From Candidatus Nanopelagicales bacterium (GTDB lineage Bacteria > Actinomycetota > Actinomycetes > S36-B12), in NCBI GenBank assembly GCA_938091275.1, contig CALKMY010000216.1, positions 1 through 5,648 on the forward strand: a DNA stretch of 5,648 nucleotides, given 5' to 3'. Below are positions 1 through 5,648 of this stretch, in pieces. The position numbers and the translations under genes were made by a program. Every line of letters starts with the position of its first letter. Position 1 is the stretch's first letter. Under the pieces are notes generated by a model. The model searched no databases. It worked only from the letters and a program-made list of their open reading frames with translations, and was not told the origin of the DNA.

Positions 1-109
1 CGACGATGAGGGCGTGGACATCAGCGTCCAACCCGCGCGCGGCTGATACCACCTGCAATGCGAGCGGATCGAGTTCTCCGCGATCGTGATCGGCGTAGAT
101 GAGGATCAT
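1..109 (-). CDS. etfA: Electron transfer flavoprotein alpha subunit, N-terminal fragment (cut by left window edge)
   Basis: Reading leftwards from an ATG at 109-107, the open frame gives 36 residues before the window ends. It starts MILIYADHDRGELDPLAL and reaches a VHALIV strand, which is how bacterial EtfA proteins begin: a first beta strand, an acidic/basic DHDRGEL-type turn, then an 'ALQVVSAAR' helix. Only this N-terminal piece is visible; the FAD-binding C-terminal domain (family about 310-330 residues) lies outside. The ATG overlaps the etfB stop in an ATGA junction (106-109), indicating translational coupling. A GGAG lies 7 bases upstream of the start, inside the etfB 3' end. With EtfB it would form the soluble FAD/AMP heterodimer that takes electrons from the dehydrogenase encoded just upstream and delivers them to ETF:quinone oxidoreductase. 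The identification rests on a short segment, but the position directly after etfB makes it strong. Confidence 0.88.
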   Translation of the reverse strand, partial: MILIYADHDRGELDPLALQVVSAARGLDADVHALIV

Positions 110-864
110 GACAAAACTCCGATCTGCTTCATCACGTCGACGAGAGCGTCGGCGGCTTCATCCCCCGCACCGAGAGCTTGGGCGCCTTTCGACTCCCGAA
201 TCGGTGCGGGGAGTCCCTTCAGCTGGATGCGGGCGCCGTCGAGGTCGGCGGCGACTTCGTCGATCGGCTTCTTGCGCGCCTTGATGCGTCCCGGGACCGA
301 CGGATAGCGAGGAATATTCAATCCATCCTTGACGGTGACGACCGCCGGGAGCCGAACGCGGTAGACCTCGCGCATCGTTCCCACCGCCCGCTCGCACGTC
401 GCGACGCCGTCGGCGATGGTCATCCCCTTGATAGCTGTCGCCACCGGGCGCCCGAGCCGGTGCGCCAGGCGGACACCCGTTTGCGCGTTCGCGTTGTCGG
501 CGCTTTCCGATCCCAGAAGGATCAGGTCGAACGCTGTCTCGTCGGCCTCGATGGCGTCACCGATCGCCTTTGCCGCAGCTTGCGGATCGATATCCGTGGA
601 GTCGGAGCGGATCCAGATTGCTCGATCGGCGCCGATGGCGAATTGCTCACGAATCTGTTCCTCGACCCCCTCGGGCCCCATCGAGATCAACGTCACCGTC
701 CCACCGTGCTCTTCCTTCAGTTGCACGGCTGCTTCCACCGCGCACTCTTCGTGCGGGCTCAAGGTGAATCCGAGCTTGTCGGTGTCGATCGCCATGCCAT
801 CGTCGGTCAGCATGATGGCGCTACCGAGGGACGGGTATCGCTTAATGCATACGCAAATGTCCAT
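106..864 (-). CDS. etfB: Electron transfer flavoprotein beta subunit
   Basis: A complete 252-residue protein, the normal length for EtfB. It begins MDICVCIKR, the usual first strand of the ETF alpha/beta domain. Residues 36-51 (SPHEECAVEAAVQLKE) match the conserved segment after the first strand. Residues 113-138 (DLILLGSESADNANAQTG then RLAHRLG) correspond to the AMP-binding loop and helix. Residues 173-200 (PAVVTVKDGLNIPRYPS through the ARKKPI element) are the classical ETF-beta signature region. It pairs with EtfA as a cytoplasmic electron carrier. Its ATG shares one base with the stop of the upstream flavoenzyme (TGATG at 862-866), so translation is probably coupled and the ETF is likely dedicated to that enzyme. 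No strong Shine-Dalgarno precedes the start, consistent with coupling. The sequence does not show whether this is an ordinary or a bifurcating ETF; the context favours ordinary, dehydrogenase-linked use. Confidence 0.95.
   Translation of the reverse strand: MDICVCIKRYPSLGSAIMLTDDGMAIDTDKLGFTLSPHEECAVEAAVQLKEEHGGTVTLISMGPEGVEEQIREQFAIGADRAIWIRSDSTDIDPQAAAKAIGDAIEADETAFDLILLGSESADNANAQTGVRLAHRLGRPVATAIKGMTIADGVATCERAVGTMREVYRVRLPAVVTVKDGLNIPRYPSVPGRIKARKKPIDEVAADLDGARIQLKGLPAPIRESKGAQALGAGDEAADALVDVMKQIGVLS
117..120 (-). promoter_or_regulatory. Ribosome binding site of etfA inside the etfB 3' end
   Basis: On the minus strand GGAG is followed by TTTTGTC and then the etfA ATG at 109. This gives a 7-base spacing from a canonical Shine-Dalgarno core. 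It lies within the codons for the last residues of EtfB (GVLS) and supports the ATG at 109 as the real start. Confidence 0.6.
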
Positions 865-3392
865 CAGCTCAGAATCCGTTCGTTGGTGGGATCAAACAAC
901 GGGGTGGCACCGACTCGGTCGACCACCACCGGATAACGCTCCCCGAGGTACTCAACGAGGAGCTCAATTCCCTCCACCGCGTGCTCGGGAGGGAGATAAG
1001 CCATCAACAGGTGCTTGCCAAGCGACGGCGCCGAACCGGCGCTCGTCACAAAGGAGCGTCGTCCATGCTTGTCGGCGATGGGTGCGCCGTCGGTGGTCAA
1101 GATCGGCTCCATGCCGAGCATGTAGCGCTTCTCGCCGCTGGCACTGTGGTGATCTGTCACCGACAGGGTGCACATCAACGCCATCGGTTCCTCCTCACGC
1201 TGCTGCAAGAACGCTTCCTTGCCAACGAAATCAGCGTCCTTGACCTTCTTCAGCGCCATGCCCGCTTCGACGATGTTGTACTCGGCGTCCAATTCGGCGC
1301 CGTAGGCGCGGTAACCCTTCTCAAGTCGGCCACCCGTGCCGTACACACCGACACCGACGGGAATCAATCCGTGCGATTGACCCGCCTCGTAGACCATGTT
1401 CCACAACTTCGCTCCCTGCTCCATGGGCAGGTACAACTCCCAGCCGAGTTCTCCGACGTAGGAGATGCGCGACGCGAGAACGCGAAGCGATCCCATCTCG
1501 ATCACGCGGCAGCTGCCGAACGGGAAGCCCTCGTGCGACATGTCTGCAGTGGTGAGCGACTGCACGATCGCTCGGGCGTTCGGACCCCACACTCCCAGCG
1601 TCGTCATCGAGGAGGTCAGATCCTGCAACTGCGCCGTCCCGTCGGCCGGCAGGTGATCGGCGAACCACTTTCGATCCGACATCCCGTGCGCACCACCGGT
1701 GACGACGCGGAAATGGTTCGCTCCCAGTCGCATGATCGTCAGGTCGGAGCGGAACCCGCCTCGCGGGGTGAGCACCGGGGTGTAGATCACCTTGCCGATG
1801 GCAACGTCCATCTGACGCACAGCGCAGGTCTGCACCACGTTCAAGGCGCCCGGCCCGACGATGTCGAAGATCGCGAACGGTGTCAGATCGATCATTCCCG
1901 CGGTCTCGCGCATTTGCAGATGCTCTGCGTTGATGATGGGTGACCACCAGCGTGCATCCCACTCTGCCGTTCGCGGCATGACGGCGTCACCGAACTTCTC
2001 CACCAGGGGTGCATTCGACTCGTACCAGAAGGGGCGCTCCCAGCCGACGGCCTCGTAGAACACGCCACCGAGAGCCTTCTCCTGCTCGTAGTACGGAGAC
2101 AGGCGAACATCACGATTACTCGTCCACTGCTCACCCGGGTGGATGATCCCGTAGGTCTTGATGAATCCCTCACCGGTACGGGCGGTGATGTGCTGCCGCG
2201 TCTTGTGGTGCTCGTAGAACCGGGAGATGTCGGCACCGTGCAGGTCGATCTCCGACTCTCCGAGCACCATCCACTCCGCAATCGATTTGCCTACGCCGGG
2301 ACCTTCTTTGATCCACACGGCGGCGGCAGACCACAGTCCCTTCACCTCCGGGGTTTCACCGAGAATCGGCGCACCATCCGGTGTCAAAGACAGCAGACCG
2401 TTGCAGGCGTACTTCTCTCCGATTGTTTCGTCACCGACGATGTCCGGCATGAGTTCCATCGCGTGCTCGTCTTGCAGATCGAAGTCTTCTTGCGTGAACG
2501 GCATCTCCGTCGGCGACAAGGCGGCCTGCTCGTTGGAAGGAATCTCACCGGCCTCGTACAAGATCGCGCGGTGCGCGTACGAGCCGATCTCCAAACCGGT
2601 TCCGTGCTGCCGCTCATACATGAAGGTGTCCATGTCGCGGATGATTGGCCACTCGATATCGCCCTTGGCGTCCGCGAAGAACGGGACCGGGCCGATGTCC
2701 TTCATCTGGTGAACCGCCGGTGTCAAAGGAATCGCCGCGCCTGCCATCTCCGCGATTCGTGGGCTCCAGCAACCACAGGCGATCACGACGTACTCGGTGT
2801 TGATGGTTCCACGGTCGGTCACGACCGCGGACACATGACCGTCGGTCACTTCGATGTCCATGACCTCGGTGTTGGGCAAACTCGTCAGGGCGTTCATCTC
2901 CTGCGCCTTCTCGCGCATGATCGTTCCCGCCCGCAGTGAGTCGACGACCCCGACCGATGGTGTCCAGAAGCCTCCGAGAATCACCTCGTCATCGAGGTAG
3001 GGAACCTTCTCTTTGCACTCGGCGGGAGAGAGCATTGCGGTTCCGTCGATGTCGAACGAGGTCGCCGACTGCATTCGACGGTGCAACTCCTGCATGCGCT
3101 CTTCGGTGCGCGCAACTTCGATGCCGCCGCACTCGGTGAACACACCCATCTCCTTGTACTGACGCATACTCTCCAGCGTCAACTGAGTGATTTCCTTGCT
3201 GTGGTCTGTCGGGAAGATGAAGTTCGAGGCGTGGCCGGTCGAACCTCCCGGGTTGGGTAGCGGGCCCTTGTCGACTTGAACGATGTCCGTCCAACCCAGT
3301 CGTGCCAGGTGCCACACGATGGAGTTCCCAACGATGCCGGCTCCGATCACGACGCACTTCGCCTCGCTCGGTGCCTGCAGTTCCTCAGCCAT
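864..3392 (-). CDS. Dimethylglycine/sarcosine dehydrogenase-family flavoprotein (DAO + FAO_M + GCV_T + GCV_T_C)
   Basis: A complete 842-residue, two-part enzyme, close to the usual 810-850 of this family. The N-terminal half is a DAO-type FAD domain with a GAGIVG dinucleotide motif (residues 17-22). The segment GGSTGHASN (49-57) places His54 where dimethylglycine and sarcosine dehydrogenases carry the histidine covalently bound to FAD. His228 (AVHQM) and Tyr259 (FMYERQHG) sit where the active-site His and Tyr of bacterial dimethylglycine oxidase are expected, and TPDGAPILGE (337-346) closes the FAD domain. The C-terminal half, from about residue 475, is the GcvT-like tetrahydrofolate domain. 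It has GGFRSDLTI (545-553, with Asp550 a likely folate residue), SYVGELGWELY (644-654), RLEKGY (689-694) and a final barrel from about 735. Expected reaction: oxidative demethylation of an N-methyl amine, giving methylene-tetrahydrofolate (or formaldehyde) in the cytoplasm; no signal peptide is visible. The coupled etfB-etfA indicates a dehydrogenase rather than an oxygen-using oxidase. Dimethylglycine is the favoured substrate from context; sarcosine or another N-methyl amine cannot be excluded. Confidence 0.9.
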   Translation of the reverse strand: MAEELQAPSEAKCVVIGAGIVGNSIVWHLARLGWTDIVQVDKGPLPNPGGSTGHASNFIFPTDHSKEITQLTLESMRQYKEMGVFTECGGIEVARTEERMQELHRRMQSATSFDIDGTAMLSPAECKEKVPYLDDEVILGGFWTPSVGVVDSLRAGTIMREKAQEMNALTSLPNTEVMDIEVTDGHVSAVVTDRGTINTEYVVIACGCWSPRIAEMAGAAIPLTPAVHQMKDIGPVPFFADAKGDIEWPIIRDMDTFMYERQHGTGLEIGSYAHRAILYEAGEIPSNEQAALSPTEMPFTQEDFDLQDEHAMELMPDIVGDETIGEKYACNGLLSLTPDGAPILGETPEVKGLWSAAAVWIKEGPGVGKSIAEWMVLGESEIDLHGADISRFYEHHKTRQHITARTGEGFIKTYGIIHPGEQWTSNRDVRLSPYYEQEKALGGVFYEAVGWERPFWYESNAPLVEKFGDAVMPRTAEWDARWWSPIINAEHLQMRETAGMIDLTPFAIFDIVGPGALNVVQTCAVRQMDVAIGKVIYTPVLTPRGGFRSDLTIMRLGANHFRVVTGGAHGMSDRKWFADHLPADGTAQLQDLTSSMTTLGVWGPNARAIVQSLTTADMSHEGFPFGSCRVIEMGSLRVLASRISYVGELGWELYLPMEQGAKLWNMVYEAGQSHGLIPVGVGVYGTGGRLEKGYRAYGAELDAEYNIVEAGMALKKVKDADFVGKEAFLQQREEEPMALMCTLSVTDHHSASGEKRYMLGMEPILTTDGAPIADKHGRRSFVTSAGSAPSLGKHLLMAYLPPEHAVEGIELLVEYLGERYPVVVDRVGATPLFDPTNERILS

Positions 3393-3414
3393 CTTCTTTC
3401 CCTTTCCCTTTTTC
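3393..3414 (-). promoter_or_regulatory. Purine-only leader with ribosome binding site for the dehydrogenase
   Basis: The 22 bases directly upstream of the ATG at 3392 are all purines on the minus strand, with GGGAAA occurring twice in tandem and ending GAAAGAAG before the start. The GGGAAAG segments are plausible Shine-Dalgarno matches. The tract fills half of the 42-base gap after the GntR gene and supports the ATG at 3392. No clear terminator or strong promoter is visible in the rest of the gap (3415-3434). Confidence 0.5.
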
Positions 3415-3434
3415 GTGTCGACTGCGCTCCGCCG

Positions 3435-4085
3435 CTACAGGGCGAGGCGCATCTCCGCTTCGAATCCCTCGATGTGCTTACTCATCACCGTCGCCGCGCG
3501 CTCGGCATCGCCGTCTCTGATCGCCTGGAGGATCTCGCGATGCTCGAGTACGGCTTGGTGCAGATGGGTGACCTTCGTGAGCCCGAGAAACCAAATGCGC
3601 AGCGCGTGCGTGTAGTAACTGTCGAGATCGTGCGCCAGATACGAGTTGTGGCTGGCGCGGTAGACAACGTGGTGGATGCGCTCGTCGAGTTCCATCAACG
3701 CCGCACGATGCTCTTCGAGGCCACCTGATTCGAATGCCGCCAGATTCCCCAGGAGGTCGTCGATTTCGGCGAGGTCATCCTCGTCGCGGCGAGTCGCCGC
3801 CAACCTCGCCGCGAACGGCTCGAGCTGTTCTCGCACCTCACTGATCGACCGCAGATCTCGAGGATCCACCCCCGCGACGAACATGCCGCGCCGCGGGTAG
3901 ACGTCGATGAGGTGCTCGGCCGCCAACGCCCGCACCGCCTCGCGAACCGGCGTTCGCCCCACACCCAGGTGCTCGCACAATTCGGACTCGCTGATGACCG
4001 CCCCGGGCTCCAGCTCGGCGGTGCAGATCATGCGTCGGACTCGCCGATACGCCTGGTCGGCGAGGGACTCCGTGGCCGTGGTCAC
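3435..4085 (-). CDS. GntR-family transcriptional regulator, FadR/FCD subfamily
   Basis: A complete 216-residue one-component regulator of normal FCD length. The winged helix-turn-helix covers about residues 7-72: LADQAYRRVRRMI helix, ISESELCEHLGVGRTPVREAVRAL recognition region (31-54), and the wing DVYPRRGMFV (61-70). The FCD effector domain follows (about 78-212). It keeps the metal/ligand set: Asp134 and His138 (DERIH), His182 (LEHREI) and His204 (SKHIEGF), so it probably binds a divalent metal and a small carboxylate. Glycine betaine, dimethylglycine or a related acid would fit the neighbours, but that is inference. The start is GTG. An in-frame TGA at 4098-4100 leaves no other canonical start upstream, and starting at Met19 would remove part of the DNA-binding domain. 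There is no Shine-Dalgarno in the 16-base gap after the DUF1638 gene. The gene is co-directional and mid-cluster instead of divergent, so it probably regulates its own cluster. Confidence 0.93.
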   Translation of the reverse strand: MTTATESLADQAYRRVRRMICTAELEPGAVISESELCEHLGVGRTPVREAVRALAAEHLIDVYPRRGMFVAGVDPRDLRSISEVREQLEPFAARLAATRRDEDDLAEIDDLLGNLAAFESGGLEEHRAALMELDERIHHVVYRASHNSYLAHDLDSYYTHALRIWFLGLTKVTHLHQAVLEHREILQAIRDGDAERAATVMSKHIEGFEAEMRLAL

Positions 4086-4091
4086 GGGATA

Positions 4092-4120
4092 GATATATCA
4101 GTTATTGCAATTCTTGTACA
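4092..4120 (-). promoter_or_regulatory. Candidate promoter/operator for the GntR gene (leaderless start)
   Basis: On the minus strand TGTACA (4120-4115) and TATATC (4097-4092) are separated by exactly 17 bases. Each matches 4 of 6 positions of the sigma70-type -35 and -10 consensus. A start point about 7 bases downstream would fall on the GTG at 4085, giving a leaderless transcript, which fits the absence of a ribosome binding site. Both elements are embedded in perfect palindromes: TGTACA itself, and GATATATC at 4092-4099. The stretch is markedly AT-richer than the genes around it. It overlaps the last codons of the DUF1638 gene. The matches are modest, so this is a candidate only. Confidence 0.35.
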
Positions 4121-4722
4121 CCAGTTTGGAAGAACTCGTTCTGGCCGGCGGACTCCAGCATCTGCTCGACAGCGGCCGCCAGTCGCTCCCGGCCGACCGG
4201 ACGGATTTCCAGCGGCAAGCCCAACGCCTGCGCGGCCTCGTGCGCGAGCGCCGTGAGCTCGGCATCGTCCATCCGGGTGGCTAACCAGACGACCCGGCGA
4301 TAGTTCCCGAAGTAGTCGTCCCGGAGATCCGGGTGTCGGTCCAGGCCGAGTTCGACCATCACCGTCCGGTGGAAACCCCGCACGAGGAAGTCGGTCACTA
4401 GGTAGGTCCCGGGTTCGGCCTGCATGATCTGCTCGATGCCGTCCGAACCCGCATACACGTCGTAGCAATGGGCGCCCGGCAGTCGCTGGACTCCCCGGCG
4501 CTCGCACACGTCGTCCAGCGCGCCGTACGTTCCACAATCGGAGTAGGCGATCAGCGTCGGCGGCTCGATTCGATCGAGCAACTCTTCGACCTGCCCGGCG
4601 ATGCGCTCGGGGTGATTGTGCAGAAGCGGGGGGAGCGGATGGATGGACAAGCCCCATCCACGCTCACGATCGAGTTCGATGAGGTCGCTGGCCAACGCGC
4701 CACACGCGATGACGTTGACCAC
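4102..4722 (-). CDS. DUF1638 domain protein associated with corrinoid methyltransferase systems
   Basis: A complete 206-residue protein that I recognise as DUF1638. It opens VNVIACGAL (residues 2-10, Cys7) and has a PPLLHNHPERI segment (31-41). It then has IAYSDCGTYGALDDVCERRG (58-77, Cys63 and Cys73) and LPGAHCYDVYAG (81-92, His85 and Cys86), followed by an EPGTYLVTDF strand (103-112). The repeated Cys/His positions at strand ends look like a buried metal or cofactor site, but the family's biochemical function is not established to my knowledge. DUF1638 genes are often found beside MttB-like methyltransferases, corrinoid proteins and RACo/RamA activators, and here the gene lies 14 bases after a RACo-like gene. 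It is soluble, with no signal peptide or membrane segment. The GTG start at 4722 is the first suitable start after the upstream stop and directly precedes the conserved first strand. Its ribosome binding site is weak, so translational coupling to the upstream gene is likely. Confidence 0.85.
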   Translation of the reverse strand: MVNVIACGALASDLIELDRERGWGLSIHPLPPLLHNHPERIAGQVEELLDRIEPPTLIAYSDCGTYGALDDVCERRGVQRLPGAHCYDVYAGSDGIEQIMQAEPGTYLVTDFLVRGFHRTVMVELGLDRHPDLRDDYFGNYRRVVWLATRMDDAELTALAHEAAQALGLPLEIRPVGRERLAAAVEQMLESAGQNEFFQTGVQELQ

Positions 4723-4736
4723 GATGCCTGTGCCCG

Positions 4737-5648
4737 TCAGGCACCGAACGCGAGTTCTTCAACGAACCGGTCGTTGAAGTCTTCGCGATCGGACAATTCC
4801 ACGTAGCTAATGGCGTTGACCAGTGTGTGCGCACCGTTTCGCTCTGAGCCGGACAACACCACCATCTTGGCGCCCTCGCCGGCGACGTTGCCGGCGCTCA
4901 CCACTCGAGGCGGCGAAATGTCCGGCACGAGCCCGATCCGGATGGCATTTCGTGGAGACAGGTAACTACCGAAGGAGCCGGCGAGCAGCACCTGCTGAAC
5001 ATCCTTCTCTTCGATACCGAACTCCTCCAACAAGATGGCCCATCCGGTCGAAATGGCGGCCTTGGCGAACTGCAACTCCCGTACATCACGCTGGGACAGA
5101 TAGACACCCGTGCTCGCGATCGGATCTCCACTCAGAACGAAGACCCGCTCCTCACCGCGCATCACCAGCCGGTCGGCCACGTGCGGGGCTAACTCCACGG
5201 CGCGTTCATCCGAAACGAAACGACCCGACTGATCGATCAATCCCACGCGCACGAGTTCGGCGATGGCATCCACGAGCCCGGATCCGCAGATACCCGTGGC
5301 CTCGACGTCATCGATCACTTCCACCTGGACGCCCGAGTCGTCGATCCGAACGACTTCGATCGCTCCACCGGCCGCACGCATGCCGCAGGCAATGGACGCG
5401 GCTTCGAACGCCGGACCCGCCGGAGCTGCCGTCGCGAGCAAACGGTCTCCGTTGCCGAGGATCATTTCGCAGTTGGTGCCGACGTCGATGAACAATCGAA
5501 CGCGCTGATCGCGATCCATGCCGCACGCCAACGCACCAGCGACGATGTCGCCACCCACGTAGGCTCCCAAGGCGGGGAACAAGCAGGCGCGCGCCCTGGC
5601 GTTGACCTTGATGCCGAGTTCGCTAGCCCTCACGTCCGGGTAATCCTC
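4737..5648 (-). CDS. RACo-like corrinoid-protein reductive activator, C-terminal ASKHA/DUF4445 domain (5' part beyond right edge)
   Basis: The frame is open to the window edge, giving 303 residues that start EDYPDVRASELGIKVN. The GTG at 5633 is therefore internal and not a start. In fragment numbering, LFIDVGTNCEMIL (52-64) is the phosphate-1-like nucleotide loop of the ASKHA fold. AAPAGPAFEAASIACGMRAA (74-93), TGICGSGLVDAIAEL (118-132), LLAGSFGSYLSPRNAIRIGLVPD (221-243) and SAGNVAGEGAKM (251-262) are the hallmark DUF4445 blocks. Such proteins are ATP-driven reductases that return inactive Co(II) corrinoid proteins to Co(I). The fragment ends just after the ASKHA domain with no CxxC cluster. 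This points to the RACo layout (N-terminal [2Fe-2S] domain, off-window, total about 550-650 residues) and not the archaeal RamA layout with C-terminal clusters. The DUF1638 gene starts 14 bases after its stop. A corrinoid methyltransferase and its corrinoid protein are expected nearby beyond the right edge. Confidence 0.88.
   Translation of the reverse strand, partial: EDYPDVRASELGIKVNARARACLFPALGAYVGGDIVAGALACGMDRDQRVRLFIDVGTNCEMILGNGDRLLATAAPAGPAFEAASIACGMRAAGGAIEVVRIDDSGVQVEVIDDVEATGICGSGLVDAIAELVRVGLIDQSGRFVSDERAVELAPHVADRLVMRGEERVFVLSGDPIASTGVYLSQRDVRELQFAKAAISTGWAILLEEFGIEEKDVQQVLLAGSFGSYLSPRNAIRIGLVPDISPPRVVSAGNVAGEGAKMVVLSGSERNGAHTLVNAISYVELSDREDFNDRFVEELAFGA

Noticed and set aside
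178..1243. Overlapping plus-strand frames (252 and 275 codons) opposite etfB
   Set aside because: Both run across the etfB/dehydrogenase junction on the opposite strand and show no domain. etfB on the minus strand has clear family motifs.
981..1943. Plus-strand open frame of 320 codons opposite the dehydrogenase
   Set aside because: It lies wholly inside the well-supported minus-strand flavoenzyme. Its translation is rich in Arg/His/Asp with no recognisable domain, as expected for an antisense shadow in GC-rich coding DNA.
2139..2939. Plus-strand open frame of 266 codons
   Set aside because: Antisense shadow of the FAD domain of the dehydrogenase, with low-complexity Arg/Val/Asp composition and no family-like motif.
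3415..3434. Possible terminator between gntR and the dehydrogenase
   Set aside because: There is only a short GTCGAC palindrome and no stem followed by a T-run on the minus strand. Read-through is more likely.
4082..4657. Minus-strand 191-codon frame overlapping the DUF1638 gene
   Set aside because: Arg/Gly/Pro-rich alternative frame of the same DNA. The DUF1638 frame has recognisable conserved blocks and proper gene spacing.
4737..5633. GTG at 5633 as the true start of the RACo-like gene
   Set aside because: The frame is open upstream to the window edge and reads EDYPD into the conserved domain. The fragment also lacks the N-terminal part of the family, so the gene continues past the window.
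1..5648. CRISPR, tRNA/rRNA, insertion sequence or attachment site
   Set aside because: No direct-repeat arrays, RNA-like folds, transposase motifs or terminal inverted repeats were seen. Almost every base is inside a recognised gene.

Overview
This 5.6 kb window is from a high-GC bacterium. It is densely packed, and every supported gene lies on the minus strand, so transcription runs from the right edge to the left. High GC, GTG starts, the 842-residue folate-linked flavoenzyme and the FCD-type GntR regulator suggest an actinomycete-like (Actinomycetota) organism, but this is an inference. Some alphaproteobacteria carry similar gene sets, and no rRNA or other phylogenetic marker is present.

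Layout in transcription order: (1) 5648-4737, the C-terminal ASKHA/DUF4445 part of a RACo-like corrinoid-protein reductive activator, cut by the right edge; (2) 4722-4102, a DUF1638 protein; (3) 4085-3435, a GntR/FadR-type (FCD) regulator; (4) 3392-864, a DAO + GCV_T flavoprotein of the dimethylglycine/sarcosine dehydrogenase family; (5) 864-106, ETF beta subunit (etfB); (6) 109-1, the first 36 codons of ETF alpha (etfA), cut by the left edge. The gaps are 14, 16 and 42 bases, followed by a TGATG junction and an ATGA junction. No non-coding stretch exceeds 50 bases. I see no RNA genes, mobile elements, CRISPR arrays or clear terminators.

The genes fit one pathway for stepwise N-demethylation of a methylated amine, most plausibly glycine betaine. 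A corrinoid-dependent methyltransferase (MttB/MtgB type, not in the window but expected beyond the right edge) would remove the first methyl from the quaternary ammonium. The RACo-like protein would keep its corrinoid partner in the Co(I) state, and DUF1638 is a frequent companion of such systems. The flavoenzyme would then oxidise the tertiary or secondary amine (dimethylglycine or sarcosine). It would pass the one-carbon unit to tetrahydrofolate and its electrons to the dedicated EtfBA, which feeds the respiratory chain. The GntR regulator sits between the corrinoid half and the flavin half. Its start is preceded by a candidate promoter built from two small palindromes, so it may be autoregulated and may drive the flavin half separately.
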